Below are positions 28,352-38,488 of a stretch of DNA of 47,814 nucleotides, in pieces. The position numbers and the translations under genes are program-made. Position 1 is the stretch's first letter, and each line of letters begins with the position of its first letter. The stretch is from the NCBI GenBank assembly GCA_022449785.1, contig JAKURQ010000006.1, positions 1-47,814 on the forward strand. The letters are read 5' to 3'. The notes under the pieces are model-generated. The model did no database searches. It had not been told where the DNA came from and saw only the letters and a list, made by a program, of their open reading frames with translations. The DNA is from Candidatus Poseidoniia archaeon (GTDB lineage Archaea; Thermoplasmatota; Poseidoniia; MGIII; CG-Epi1).

Positions 28352-29818
28352 ATGGGCTCTATTATGGATGGATTAAAACCAGAAAATGTATGGAAACATT
28401 TTGAAACGTTAACTAAAATCCCAAGGCCTTCCAAGCATGAAGAAAAAATATTGCAATATCTAAGAAACTTCGCTGAAGAAAGAAATCTAGAGATGAGAGA
28501 GGATTCTACAGGAAATATAGTAATACTAAGGCCTGGAAGTGGAGGTGGAGAGAATGCACCTACTGTGATTATTCAAAGTCATGTGGATATGGTCTGTGAG
28601 AAGAATCGAGACGCAGACCACGATTTCATGAATGATCCCTTGGACCTTTACATTGAAGATGGGTGGTTGAAAGCAAAAGAAACAACTCTTGGAGCCGACA
28701 ATGGAATCGGTGTAGCTTCAGCTATGGCTTTACTAGAAATGCCTAATGAAAGTCGATTACCGCCTCTTGAGTGTCTTTTCACTGTTGATGAAGAAACAGG
28801 ACTTACTGGAGCATTTGCTTTGAGCGGAGACATAATCAAAGGAAGAACCATGCTAAATCTGGACACTGAAGATTGGGGAGAAATTTGCATTGGTTGCGCT
28901 GGTGGTGGTGATTCAAGCATAAACTTGCCTATTGAATATAGAGATGCACCAACAGATTTTCTTTCTTTTCAATTATCTGTAGAAGGATTGAAGGGAGGAC
29001 ACTCGGGAGTAGATATACATGAAGAAAGAGGCAATGCAATTGTTTTCTTATCATCTATTATGGATGCAGTGCAAAATGAAATGGATTGTCGCTTGGTATC
29101 TATTCAAGGAGGCGATAAACATAATGCAATACCAAGAGAAGCTTTCGCTACAATTCTAGTTAGCCCTGAATCTGCTGCAGATGCGCAAATTATAGTTTCA
29201 AAAAGAAGTGATGCCTTATCAAAAGAATTCGGTTCTATGGAAACCAATTTACAAGTTAATTTATCAGGACTTGATGATTCTCCAGATAAGACATTAACTA
29301 AAGATAGTCAAATTCAGATTATTTCGCTATTGCGTACACTTCCTCATGGCGTATTGAAATATTCCCATGATGTAGAGGGTTTGGTGGAAACATCTAACAA
29401 CTTAGCTTCTGTGAAGATGGGAGGAGCAAATATTACCGTACATTGCTCAACTAGATCCTCTATTGCTGAAGCTTTGGAAGCACAAAGGGAACGAATTAAA
29501 ATCATGGGAGCTTCATACGGAGCTGTTGTTGAACAAGACGAGCCATATCCTGGATGGGCTCCAAATTTAAATTCACCGATCTTAGAAACTACTACAAAGA
29601 TTTACACTGAAATTCTCGGTAAAGAGCCTCATATATGTGCTATTCACGCAGGATTAGAATGTGGAGTTATAGGTGAAAAAGTGGAGGGAATGGATATGGT
29701 ATCTTTTGGACCTACGATTAAGGGACCTCATTCACCTGATGAAAGAGTAGAAATTGAATCAGTCGATAAATTTTGGGATTTGTTACTAAAAATCCTGAAA
29801 AACCTTGCAGCAAAGTGA
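28352..29818 (+). CDS. pepD: Aminoacyl-histidine dipeptidase (PepD-like, M20)
   Basis: QSHVDMVCEKN, TLGADNGIGVA, FTVDEETGLTGAF. Confidence 0.93.
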   Translation: MGSIMDGLKPENVWKHFETLTKIPRPSKHEEKILQYLRNFAEERNLEMREDSTGNIVILRPGSGGGENAPTVIIQSHVDMVCEKNRDADHDFMNDPLDLYIEDGWLKAKETTLGADNGIGVASAMALLEMPNESRLPPLECLFTVDEETGLTGAFALSGDIIKGRTMLNLDTEDWGEICIGCAGGGDSSINLPIEYRDAPTDFLSFQLSVEGLKGGHSGVDIHEERGNAIVFLSSIMDAVQNEMDCRLVSIQGGDKHNAIPREAFATILVSPESAADAQIIVSKRSDALSKEFGSMETNLQVNLSGLDDSPDKTLTKDSQIQIISLLRTLPHGVLKYSHDVEGLVETSNNLASVKMGGANITVHCSTRSSIAEALEAQRERIKIMGASYGAVVEQDEPYPGWAPNLNSPILETTTKIYTEILGKEPHICAIHAGLECGVIGEKVEGMDMVSFGPTIKGPHSPDERVEIESVDKFWDLLLKILKNLAAK

Positions 29819-30467
29819 AACATTGATAGAAAGACTTCAGAAAAGATTAGCAGGAGAATTACCTGGAATTAAGTCATGGGAAAGAATGGCTGTAAAGTCC
29901 CAAAAAGGACAAAGTATTGAAAGTGAAAGCCTCCAGAAATACAGTGACTGGTTAACTAAAGAAAAATTGTCTGTAATGAAAAAGGCAGCTGTATTAATTG
30001 GATTATTCCAAAGGGATGGTGAATGGTATTTTCCATTAATAAAGAGGCCAATGCATGAAAAAAACCATCCAGGTCAAATTGCCCTTCCAGGAGGTGCAAT
30101 GGAACAAGATGAAACCCTTGAAACTACAGCTATAAGAGAAGCATTTGAAGAAGTTGGAATAACGCCTAATGATGTTGAAATAATAGGTGAAATGACACCT
30201 TTACCTGTTCCAGTTTCAAATTATGTAATATCTCCATTTGTAGGAATAATAAATAAAGAACCTAAATGGAAAATTAATAAGGATGAAGTTGAAGAACTTA
30301 TAATACTGAAATTAGACGATCTAATTAGTGCAGATAATGGCTATTCAGAAGATTGGAATCTAAGAGGTAACCAAGTTAAGGTACCAATTTTCAAATTAAT
30401 GGATAAAACAATATGGGGAGCTACAGCCACTGTATTGTGCGAATTGATTGACCTAATCAAAGAATGA
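29805..30467 (+). CDS. NUDIX hydrolase (CoA pyrophosphatase-like)
   Basis: Nudix box GGAMEQDETLETTAIREAFEEVGI. Confidence 0.9.
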   Translation: MQQSETLIERLQKRLAGELPGIKSWERMAVKSQKGQSIESESLQKYSDWLTKEKLSVMKKAAVLIGLFQRDGEWYFPLIKRPMHEKNHPGQIALPGGAMEQDETLETTAIREAFEEVGITPNDVEIIGEMTPLPVPVSNYVISPFVGIINKEPKWKINKDEVEELIILKLDDLISADNGYSEDWNLRGNQVKVPIFKLMDKTIWGATATVLCELIDLIKE

Positions 30468-31370
30468 ATTAATTGGTTCTACAAGATAAGTTGAGAACAA
30501 ATCTCCAAAAAATGCAGTAGCAAAGAAAGCTAATGTTAATGGAATTATATACGGTATCTTGAATGATATCCAAGGTTCAGTAATCCCTTTTTCCTCTAAT
30601 TTATTCCATTGTGATTCTGAATCTACTTTCTGCTTAACAAAAGTAACTAAAATTGGTTTCTCCCCAACAATTTGTTGCATTGGCCAGACGAAACTTTCAC
30701 GTGCTTTGTCCAAAGGCATTTTAGTCCCAAAAAAAATCTGGAAATAGGGTTTTTCAATATTACCTTTAATTAAATTATAAACGGCCAAAGCAAGAGGAAT
30801 GGCCAAATAAAGTAAAAGTGAATTCATAAAAACAACAAAAGGATAAGGAAAACCACGGGTATCGAAAGCCATCATTGGATTATCACGTATTGAGAAAGTA
30901 AAAGGAACAACTAAGCCTATAGTCATTATTGCTTTTACATCAGCACCTCCTATTGTGGGTCCAAAATAGAACCAAACATACATCAGTATCATTAAAACAG
31001 AGATTGCTAAAACATCGAGTAATTTGTAGTTGTCATAAGAGACTTCTTCGGAATCAACCTTAATGAAAAAATATATTGCTGAAACTATTGCCAAAATTTG
31101 TGTAGCCTGCCAAACCATAACTTGATTGGCATCAAGAACATACTCATCAACGAATGCATTATAGAACAAGACAATTGTTGCAAAAATAAGAGCCCAAATA
31201 TGATAATCCCATTCTTCAGCAGACATTTCATAAATTAATAGTAAAGAAGCCAAACTCCCTGAAACAAGCCAAACTTGATTCGGGACACGACGAGTCATTA
31301 AATCTGTCCAGGACCCATAACAAAGCATTGAAGCTCCAAGAAAAAAACGAATCCAATCAAGTAATTCCAT
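30453..31370 (-). CDS. A24-family prepilin/preflagellin peptidase
   Basis: Polytopic; SWTDLMTRRVPNQVW and IGGADVKAIMTIGLVVPF aspartate motifs. Confidence 0.87.
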   Translation of the reverse strand: MELLDWIRFFLGASMLCYGSWTDLMTRRVPNQVWLVSGSLASLLLIYEMSAEEWDYHIWALIFATIVLFYNAFVDEYVLDANQVMVWQATQILAIVSAIYFFIKVDSEEVSYDNYKLLDVLAISVLMILMYVWFYFGPTIGGADVKAIMTIGLVVPFTFSIRDNPMMAFDTRGFPYPFVVFMNSLLLYLAIPLALAVYNLIKGNIEKPYFQIFFGTKMPLDKARESFVWPMQQIVGEKPILVTFVKQKVDSESQWNKLEEKGITEPWISFKIPYIIPLTLAFFATAFFGDLFSTYLVEPINSFFD

Positions 31371-31420
31371 ATTTGTCCAATAATAAGGGCTATTAATTTG
31401 TCTTCTTTCATAAAATCATT

Positions 31421-33130
31421 TTGAAAAAGTTAATTATAGATGCATGTTCACCTAAAACAGTGGATATAACAGAACAATTCCTGCCAAGTGAGAAATTTCT
31501 CAAAAAATATGACGATGTTACGGTCGATAGGAAATCCGGATTCTCTATTGTTGTAACCAATTTACGTATATTCATAGCAAACCAGTCTGAATTATGGGAC
31601 ATACAGACTGACAAAATAGACTATCTGGGAAGGACATTCATTCCTAGGTTTTCGTGGTGGTGGCAGCTTCTTTTCATACCTTTAGCAATGATTAGCGTTT
31701 CTAATCCTCTGTTTTTTGGGTTATTTCTACTTTTATCTGTTGCTAGACAATTTGTTAGAATTGAAGCTTTGATTATTGGAATTTATTCAAAGGAATGGAA
31801 GATAAGCAAAGATAATACAACACTTGATCAAATAGTCGAAAATATACGTGCAAATTCAATTGTGGGATTAAAGAGAAGTGATGGTAAACAAATCTTGGAT
31901 GCAGATTCAGTTGATGAGGAAATTACAGGGTTGGAATTAGATTTAGTTGGTGAAAATGAATCTAGAGTATTAAAAATGGCATGGACTTTTGCAATTTTGT
32001 CATTCTTTTCATATTACATGGGTTCTTTTCGTATAGGTACTGGATTTTGGACGTTTCTTTTTGCTGCCACATCTTTCGGATTTTTCGTATTACATCGTGA
32101 TAAAAGAAAAACCAACGAATTCAGAAATGTTAAAGCAAAAAATGGATGGACTTTGCAAGCCTGGATAGCTATTCTTAATTTCATGAAAATCCAATTCATA
32201 GAGGCTAAATGGTCTTTCAAAGTATTTGACACTGTAATTGATGTAAAAAAATTAGGTTATCAATTATGTTGTGTCTGCCTTTTCTTAGGATTATTATTTA
32301 CACATACTCAGGCCAGTATGATTCCATTGCTTCAAAGCATCTGTATTGGTATTCCTCTTTATCTTACTGGAAAAGTCTTAGCAGGAATTCCAAGAGAAAA
32401 ATGGCGAATGGCCCTACGAACAACAGGGGCTGCATTCATTGCATTAATTATTGTATGGCCTTGTTTAGCACTAATACCATTGTACGAAACCTCATCAGTT
32501 ATGATTCCAAAAGAACACATCCAGGGCGATTCTGGTAATGGCTGGAAAAGTGTAATGAATGAATATGATGAATATGGATTAGGATTAGCCTCAAGCTCCT
32601 TTGTTCTTTATGCAGATGATGGCATGGATGAAGAGGAAAATCAGGATGGCTATCCTGCATTATTGTTTGTAGTAGCAATAAAAGTTCCATTTAATCTTGA
32701 AGAAGAAAATATGTTAAGTGTATTGGACGAACAATTTAAAGAAATGGCAATCGATCAAGAAATTGATTTAGATACTCAAATAGAACAAGGAAGTCGGGTT
32801 ACGACTCAGGGTTATAGTACTCAATACTCAATTTATAATGGAACTGCAAAAACGGAAGAATTTGGATTTGGGGACTTTACTAGAAGTGTAACTAAGGGCT
32901 CTGAGAGTAGATATATTGGAGAAGTTTGGAAAGCTCCAGAACACAATCTAATTGTTGTGGCAATGGGTATAGCAATAATTTCTGAAGAAGAAATTAATGA
33001 TCAAACAGGAATAGAACCTATTGATGACATTATAGATATTATACCAAATAACCCTAATGATACTATTGACACACAGAATTGGGAAGAATTACAGAATCTT
33101 ATACTCGAAACTATGTGCTATAATAGTTAG
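31421..33130 (+). CDS. Polytopic membrane protein of unknown function
   Basis: 569 aa; N-terminal PH-like/cytosolic segment, several TM helices, large C-terminal soluble domain; TTG start. Confidence 0.7.
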   Translation: MKKLIIDACSPKTVDITEQFLPSEKFLKKYDDVTVDRKSGFSIVVTNLRIFIANQSELWDIQTDKIDYLGRTFIPRFSWWWQLLFIPLAMISVSNPLFFGLFLLLSVARQFVRIEALIIGIYSKEWKISKDNTTLDQIVENIRANSIVGLKRSDGKQILDADSVDEEITGLELDLVGENESRVLKMAWTFAILSFFSYYMGSFRIGTGFWTFLFAATSFGFFVLHRDKRKTNEFRNVKAKNGWTLQAWIAILNFMKIQFIEAKWSFKVFDTVIDVKKLGYQLCCVCLFLGLLFTHTQASMIPLLQSICIGIPLYLTGKVLAGIPREKWRMALRTTGAAFIALIIVWPCLALIPLYETSSVMIPKEHIQGDSGNGWKSVMNEYDEYGLGLASSSFVLYADDGMDEEENQDGYPALLFVVAIKVPFNLEEENMLSVLDEQFKEMAIDQEIDLDTQIEQGSRVTTQGYSTQYSIYNGTAKTEEFGFGDFTRSVTKGSESRYIGEVWKAPEHNLIVVAMGIAIISEEEINDQTGIEPIDDIIDIIPNNPNDTIDTQNWEELQNLILETMCYNS

Positions 33131-33291
33131 CCTTCTTTAGACAAATCAGATATTAGAGGAAAAGAAACAAAGTCTCCCTCCCAGCGGACTTCTGCATCTT
33201 CGTCAATTAGTCCTGCATCAACCAATTTCCCCATCATCATCTCTGCATGCTCTTTAGGAACTTTCATGTACTGTCTTTCGTCTTCACTCAT
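33127..33291 (-). CDS. Small 54-aa protein resembling the N-terminal domain of Trm5/TYW2-type methyltransferases
   Basis: Own translation MSEDERQYMKVPKEHAEMMMGKLVDAGLIDEDAEVRWEGDFVSFPLISDLSKEG*; starts immediately after the ALDH stop; shorter than the ORF-track cutoff. Confidence 0.6.
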   Translation of the reverse strand: MSEDERQYMKVPKEHAEMMMGKLVDAGLIDEDAEVRWEGDFVSFPLISDLSKEG

Positions 33292-33292
33292 G

Positions 33293-34804
33293 TTATCCAA
33301 ATTCTATTCCCTGTGCTAAAGGTAAATCATCAGACCAATTAAGTGTATTGGTCTGTCTCCTCATGTATATCTTCCAAGAATCTGAGCCTGCCTCTCGCCC
33401 ACCGCCTGTATCCTTTTCACCACCAAATGCGCCACCAATTTCTGCACCACTGGTTCCAATATTTACATTAGCAATTCCGCAATCACTTCCTGCATGTGAA
33501 AGGAAATTTTCTACAGATTGCATATCTCTAGTAAAGATTGAGGAGGATAAGCCTTGATCGACTGAATTGTGCATTGAAATAGCTTCATTTAAATTCTCAA
33601 ATTCAAAAAGATACAGAATTGGAGCAAAAGTTTCTTCACGTGTAATTTCCATTTTGTTGTGGGCCTTAACTAGAGTTGGTTCAACAAAGAAACCGGGCCT
33701 ATCCAGCTTGTTTCCTCCATACAAAATTTCACCCTTTTCCTTTTTAATAATTTTCAGTGCTGCTTCGTAATCATTTACGGCACCACCATCCACCAAAGGA
33801 CCCATTATGGTGTCTGGATTAAGTGGATTGCCTATTTTTACTTGAGAATAAGCATCCACTAAACGTTGAGTGATATCTTTTGAAATATCTTTGTGTAAGA
33901 ATAAGCGTCTCGTACTTGTACACCTTTGCCCAGTAGTCCCTACTGCTCCAAATACAACAGCTCTAAGAACTAATTCTGGATCTGCATCAGGCATTACAAT
34001 TATTCCATTGTTACCTCCTAACTCAAGCAAGGAACGACCTAGTCTCTTAGAAACAGCTCCACCTATCTTACGACCCATATTACAAGAACCTGTTGCAGAA
34101 ATCAGTGGTGCTCTTCTGTCATGTACTAACATTTCTCCAACATCTCTGCTTGATCCAACTAAAAGTGACATTACGCCATTCCAGCCCAATGGTTCTAAGA
34201 CGCGATTAACTATTTTTTGAATGGCTATTGCTGTAAGTGGAGTTTTAGAAGACGGCTTCCAAACCATTACATCACCACAAACTGCAGCAATCATTGCATT
34301 CCAAGCCCAAACTGCTCCTGGGAAATTGAAAGCGGTAACAATTCCAACTATTCCTAAAGGGTGCCATTGCTCATACATTCTATGATTTGGACGCTCTGAA
34401 TGCATTGTTTTGCCGTATAATTGACGACTTAGACCTACTGCATAATCTGCAATATCTATCATTTCCTGGACTTCACCTTCACCTTCTGCCTGAATTTTAC
34501 CCATCTCCCAAGAAATTAGTTTACCAAGAGAGACTTTGTACTTTCTAAATTCGTTGGCTAAGAGCCTGACAACTTCCCCTCGCTTAGGGGCTGGCTCCAT
34601 TCTCCACCTTGTGAAAACATTAGATGCATCTTGCATTATTTTTTCATAATCTCCAGAATCACACTGTTGAATACTGGCAATTTTACTTCCATCTGCAGGC
34701 GCAATAGATTCTAATTCATTACCTGAACCTAACCATTCTGTAGAAAAACCACCTAAATTAACATCTTCAATACCTAACTCACTAAGAAAATCAAGCTTAC
34801 TCAT
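33293..34804 (-). CDS. Aldehyde dehydrogenase, ALDH7 (aminoadipate-semialdehyde dehydrogenase)-like
   Basis: FNFPGAVWAWN, LLELGGNNGIIV, GQRCTSTRRLF, NVNIGTSGAEIGGAFGGEKDTGGGREAGSDSWK. Confidence 0.92.
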   Translation of the reverse strand: MSKLDFLSELGIEDVNLGGFSTEWLGSGNELESIAPADGSKIASIQQCDSGDYEKIMQDASNVFTRWRMEPAPKRGEVVRLLANEFRKYKVSLGKLISWEMGKIQAEGEGEVQEMIDIADYAVGLSRQLYGKTMHSERPNHRMYEQWHPLGIVGIVTAFNFPGAVWAWNAMIAAVCGDVMVWKPSSKTPLTAIAIQKIVNRVLEPLGWNGVMSLLVGSSRDVGEMLVHDRRAPLISATGSCNMGRKIGGAVSKRLGRSLLELGGNNGIIVMPDADPELVLRAVVFGAVGTTGQRCTSTRRLFLHKDISKDITQRLVDAYSQVKIGNPLNPDTIMGPLVDGGAVNDYEAALKIIKKEKGEILYGGNKLDRPGFFVEPTLVKAHNKMEITREETFAPILYLFEFENLNEAISMHNSVDQGLSSSIFTRDMQSVENFLSHAGSDCGIANVNIGTSGAEIGGAFGGEKDTGGGREAGSDSWKIYMRRQTNTLNWSDDLPLAQGIEFG

Positions 34805-34882
34805 AAATCACTTATTTAAAGGCAAAATAAAGAGGTTAGCCTGCACTATTCTCTTTTAATCAGACCCTTAATACAGATTATA

Positions 34883-35554
34883 ATGAAGTCATCAAGACCT
34901 GAACTTCAAGGGTACGACTCCGAACAAATTGAGATGATGGAGGAAAATTGTATTCTTGTTGATGAAGAAGATAATATAATTGGAAAAGATTCAAAGGTTA
35001 ATTGTCATCTAGGTGAGGGTAAATTGCATAGAGCTTTTAGTGTTCTTCTGTTTAATAGTTCAGGAAAATTACTGATTCAAAAAAGAGCTAGGGAGAAAAT
35101 AACCTTTCCATCAATATGGGCTAATAGTTGCTGTAGTCATCCTTTACACACTGAAACTGAAATTAATGGCGTAGACGGTGCTAAAAGAGCTGCTAAAAGA
35201 AAAATGGAACAAGAACTTGGAATTAATCCAAAAGAAATTGACTTGGATAAACTGAACTATATTACTAAAATGAGATATAAAGCGAGAGCTGATAAAAAAT
35301 GGATTGAATATGAGATTGATTATATTTTTGCAATAAAATGTGATGTTGAGATTAACCCAAACCAAATTGAAATAGAGGATACAAAATACGTTAATCCTGA
35401 TGAATTAGAAAATATTTTCCAAGACGGAGAATCTAAGATCGGGCCTTGGTTTAGAATAATAAAGGAAAACTTTTTGAATGACATTTGGAAGTCATTGGAT
35501 TGCTTGGAAGAGGTTGGGGACAAAAAATTACATCATATGGGAGATTGTGAATGA
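34883..35554 (+). CDS. idi: Isopentenyl-diphosphate delta-isomerase, type I (Nudix)
   Basis: LHRAFSVLLFNSSGKLLIQKRAREKITFPSIWANSCCSHPL; KRKMEQELGI. Confidence 0.92.
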   Translation: MKSSRPELQGYDSEQIEMMEENCILVDEEDNIIGKDSKVNCHLGEGKLHRAFSVLLFNSSGKLLIQKRAREKITFPSIWANSCCSHPLHTETEINGVDGAKRAAKRKMEQELGINPKEIDLDKLNYITKMRYKARADKKWIEYEIDYIFAIKCDVEINPNQIEIEDTKYVNPDELENIFQDGESKIGPWFRIIKENFLNDIWKSLDCLEEVGDKKLHHMGDCE

Positions 35555-36531
35555 ATCTAAAAGAAAAACTAGCAATTAAGGCAAAACCAATCAATAAAGC
35601 ACTTGAAGAGTACCTAAAAGTCAGAGAGCCTGAAAAACTCTACAAAGCAAGTGCTCACATCCCCTTAGCTGGCGGTAAGAGACTGAGACCTGTAATGGCT
35701 ATGATTACATGTGAGATGGTTGGTGGTGATTCTGTGAAAGCAATCCCTTTTGCTGCAGCCTTAGAAGCAATACACAACTTTACTCTTGTACATGATGATG
35801 TAATGGATGATGATGACTTGAGGCACGGAGTGGATGCATGTCATACCATATATGGACTTTCAACTGCGATTTTAGCTGGAGACACTTTGTTTGCATATGC
35901 CTTCGAAATGATTACGGACTGCGACATTGATGATCGTGTTAAAGCAGATTTGGTGAAAAATGTAGCATACATCGTCCGGAAAATTGCAGAAGGGCAGCAA
36001 ATGGATATAAATTTTGAAGATGAAGAAACTGTAGATGCTAAAGAATACTTAGAGATGATTCGCCTCAAAACTTCTATTTTGTTTGGCGCTGCAGCTTATG
36101 GTGGAGCCAAAATAGGAGGTACTTCTGAGGAAGAAGCTCGAGAATTAGAGATGATGGCAACCAATGTAGGACTTGGATTTCAAATCTGGGATGATTATTT
36201 GGATGCAACAGCTACTGAAGAAATATTAGGAAAACCTTCAGGATCAGACATAAGACAAGGAAAAAGAACTCTACTAGTTATCGAAGCACTTAATCGAGCG
36301 AATGCTAATGATCGTGAAAGACTTATAGAAATTTTAGACTCAAAAAATACAGATGAAGAGGTAGCTGAAGCCGTGGAGATTATGGATCGATGTGGGGCTT
36401 TAGAAGAATGTCACAAACAAGCTAATGGATATCTTGAGGGTGCACGTAATACACTATCTAATTATCCTGAAAGTGAAGCTCGCCAATTATTTGAAGAATT
36501 ATTAGAATATATGGTTACAAGAGGGCATTAG
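35551..36531 (+). CDS. Polyprenyl (geranylgeranyl) diphosphate synthase
   Basis: GGKRLRPVMAM, first Asp-rich motif HDDVMDDDDLRHG, second QIWDDYLD. Confidence 0.94.
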   Translation: MNLKEKLAIKAKPINKALEEYLKVREPEKLYKASAHIPLAGGKRLRPVMAMITCEMVGGDSVKAIPFAAALEAIHNFTLVHDDVMDDDDLRHGVDACHTIYGLSTAILAGDTLFAYAFEMITDCDIDDRVKADLVKNVAYIVRKIAEGQQMDINFEDEETVDAKEYLEMIRLKTSILFGAAAYGGAKIGGTSEEEARELEMMATNVGLGFQIWDDYLDATATEEILGKPSGSDIRQGKRTLLVIEALNRANANDRERLIEILDSKNTDEEVAEAVEIMDRCGALEECHKQANGYLEGARNTLSNYPESEARQLFEELLEYMVTRGH

Positions 36532-36533
36532 TC

Positions 36534-37952
36534 ATGAGTGATTCTGATGACTCTTGGAGCTCTAGTGTAATTAACGAACAATTGCGTAAGAGACTAGAAA
36601 CGCACAACTCTGCAAAGGTGACGAACCTCAATTCACAGCCATGTATTGCAGTAAATATGCCACGTGAGAAAACCCTTACCTTTGATGGAGATGCTGGAGA
36701 TAATTTTGGAGGAATGAATAATGGAACTAATATTGTTCTAAATGGTGATGCGGGTCGATTTGTTGGAAATGGAATGAATAGTGGTGAGATTATCATAAAT
36801 GGAAATTGTGAAGATGGAGTAGGTCATTGCCTTTCAGGTGGTATGATTGTGGTACAAGGATCTGTAGATGGCAATGTAGGCCCTTCTATGAAAGGAGGCG
36901 ATTTGATAATTTCTGGAGATGTCCGTGGAGATTTAGCCACATGTATGAGTGGTGGAAGTTTAATTGTCTGCGGAAATGTTTTAGGAGATATTAGTAAGAT
37001 GCAAACGGGAGGAAAAGTATTTGTTGGCGGAGAAATAGATGAGAATCCAAATATTATTGCTAAAAATATAGCTCCTGCTGATTGGAAAGCTGTTCAAAAA
37101 ACACTTAGAGATTATGGTGTAGACCCAAATGGTCTAAACTTTAGAAGTATAGATACAAATTTCAAGGCCGTAGGAAAACAGCCTACTGAAGAAATTGGTA
37201 AGTCAATAAGTGACACTATTACATTGCTTCATGCTAAGCTTAGTAGAAGGCCAAGAACCGTTAACTTAGATGAAATCAATATGTCTTTATCTATTGGGAA
37301 TAATAAAGAAGAGCCTCTAAATTTAACAATACCACTTTTGTGGACTGGAAACAATGCACCAACATATTCAATCTGGGGAATAAATGAAAAATCGCCAACG
37401 AATCTTGATTCAGCCAATATGGCTATAATTGACCTAAGTACTACTGAAATAAATCGAAGACTTGATATGAAAAGGCCTACAGACTTAGCATTTACTGTAG
37501 AATTAATAAGGCAGAGCACTTCCAAAAGAATACCTATAATGATTAAGTTAAAAGCCGGCGATGTGGAAAACGATCTAAGTATTATTACTAAATCTGGTGC
37601 AGATGGAGTTATATTAACAAATGGTGAAATGCCAATAGAAGCTGCAATTACTGCTGCTAGACCTCACAAAGATAACCTGACGATTTTAGCCTCTTGTAAA
37701 GAATTAGATTGTCGATTTGCTGCAAAAATAATTGCATTGGGAGCTTCAGGCCTATTTTTGGATGGCGAATGTCAAAGTGCAAAACTAAAAACATTTGGTA
37801 GCGACCTCGCCAAAACTATTGGATCACTGGGCGTTGGTAACATAAGTGATTTGAGTAGTGATAATCTCCGAACAACCGATCAGAATACTGCAGCAATGAC
37901 TGGTGTTGCAATAGCTGGGTATGATTCTGTTTTACCTATGTGGCGACATTAA
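36534..37952 (+). CDS. GXGXG-domain protein with degenerate FMN-glutamate-synthase-like C-terminal domain
   Basis: Repeated GxxGxxGGmxxGxxxxxGD units (GltB C-terminal domain-like), then PIMIKLKAGDVENDLSIITKSGADGVIL...SDLSSDNLRTTDQNTAAMTGVAIAGYD. Confidence 0.75.
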   Translation: MSDSDDSWSSSVINEQLRKRLETHNSAKVTNLNSQPCIAVNMPREKTLTFDGDAGDNFGGMNNGTNIVLNGDAGRFVGNGMNSGEIIINGNCEDGVGHCLSGGMIVVQGSVDGNVGPSMKGGDLIISGDVRGDLATCMSGGSLIVCGNVLGDISKMQTGGKVFVGGEIDENPNIIAKNIAPADWKAVQKTLRDYGVDPNGLNFRSIDTNFKAVGKQPTEEIGKSISDTITLLHAKLSRRPRTVNLDEINMSLSIGNNKEEPLNLTIPLLWTGNNAPTYSIWGINEKSPTNLDSANMAIIDLSTTEINRRLDMKRPTDLAFTVELIRQSTSKRIPIMIKLKAGDVENDLSIITKSGADGVILTNGEMPIEAAITAARPHKDNLTILASCKELDCRFAAKIIALGASGLFLDGECQSAKLKTFGSDLAKTIGSLGVGNISDLSSDNLRTTDQNTAAMTGVAIAGYDSVLPMWRH

Positions 37953-38488
37953 GACTTCATTTGTGAAGAGCGTAAATAAGCCCAAGTAGAAATTGAAGTC
38001 AATAAAGCTGAAACAGTCATTACCGTTTCATATTTATCCCAACTTGTAGCGATTATTACTAAAGAAACCAAACCAATAATTCCGGCCCAAAATTTTGCTT
38101 TATCTGGATCGTCGGTGAAAAAAGAATGATTCTTTCCAGACATAAAAACCCAGATTGTAATGAAAACCATAGCGGATATCAAAATTGATGTTGAAAGGGC
38201 TCCACTTGTATTACTAATATTAGTATTTGGGCTAAGTATTGGAATATCCATCTTTTGATGAATTACAAGAACAAGATAAACCACAAGTGCTCCATAACCT
38301 ACTCCTGCAATCAAGTAAAGCATACCTCTTTGAGAATCTTCGTCACTTGTTCCATTAGTCCAAGTTTCTGCGGATGAAGAAGTTTTAGTTAATTCTGATT
38401 CGTTTTCACGACGGATTTCTTCAGTAGATTCTTCTTCCTCTAATTCTTGTCCTGGCAAGGAACCGTCAATATCCAAATCATCCATCAA
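37949..38488 (-). CDS. Membrane protein, unknown function
   Basis: 179 aa; acidic N-terminus then four predicted TM segments; 4-nt overlap with upstream HTH gene. Confidence 0.7.
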   Translation of the reverse strand: MMDDLDIDGSLPGQELEEEESTEEIRRENESELTKTSSSAETWTNGTSDEDSQRGMLYLIAGVGYGALVVYLVLVIHQKMDIPILSPNTNISNTSGALSTSILISAMVFITIWVFMSGKNHSFFTDDPDKAKFWAGIIGLVSLVIIATSWDKYETVMTVSALLTSISTWAYLRSSQMKS

